Of a stretch of DNA of 30,222 nt, positions 30,198 to 30,222 are shown in pieces. A model generated the notes under the pieces. The model had not been told where the DNA came from and did not search any database. It saw only the letters and a list, made by a program, of their open reading frames with translations. Source of the DNA: Ettlia oleoabundans (Eukaryota > Chlorophyta > Chlorophyceae > Chlamydomonadales). The DNA lies in assembly GCA_019693395.1 (NCBI GenBank), contig JAAMXP010000575.1, positions 1-30,222 of the forward strand, in the 5' to 3' direction. Within the stretch, counting starts at the first letter, position 1; each line of letters starts with the position of its first letter. A program made the position numbers and the translations under genes.

Positions 30198-30222
30198 CTG
30201 CGTGAGGCAGGGTGGGGTGGGG

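Overview
The window looks like nuclear DNA of a green alga, most likely a chlorophycean (volvocalean-type). It is GC-rich, every recognisable gene is split into many short exons, donors are mostly GTGAGT or GTGGGT, acceptors are mostly (C)TGCAG, introns carry simple repeats and minisatellites, and candidate TGTAA polyadenylation signals follow some genes. Protein matches are family-level recognition from memory. All gene models were spliced by hand, using reading-phase agreement and domain continuity.

Layout, left to right: (1) A SIRT2-like class I sirtuin on the minus strand (58-3175), whose 3' end lies off the left edge. (2) Head-to-head with it, about 545 bp away, a complete DDM1/HELLS (LSH)-type SNF2 chromatin remodeller on the plus strand (3721-10627; 17 exons, 782 aa). 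(3) A type II membrane GT92/DUF23-like glycosyltransferase on the plus strand (11569-15374). (4) An unrecognised plus-strand gene (about 16484-17796). (5) An EMB8/ABHD1-3-type alpha/beta hydrolase on the minus strand (19399-23746; 11 exons, 495 aa). (6) Divergent from it, about 1 kb away, an RNF121/RNF175-type multi-pass membrane E3 ubiquitin ligase on the plus strand (24781-28198; 8 exons, 406 aa). (7) At the right edge, the C-terminal part of a minus-strand gene with a periplasmic-binding/glutamate-receptor-like ligand-binding fold (28758-30197).

The most suggestive functional arrangement is the divergent sirtuin-DDM1 pair. It places an NAD-dependent deacetylase and the DNA-methylation-maintenance remodeller on one shared promoter, a possible co-regulated silencing module. 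The other genes are ordinary housekeeping or membrane genes without an obvious shared pathway.

The most unusual genome-level features are four introns that appear to use GC-AG splice sites, several introns holding degenerate copies of their own flanking exon edges or splice sites, and short tandem repeats whose periods (21, 27 and about 60 bp) are all near multiples of three. I see no mobile element, CRISPR array, rRNA or convincing tRNA.
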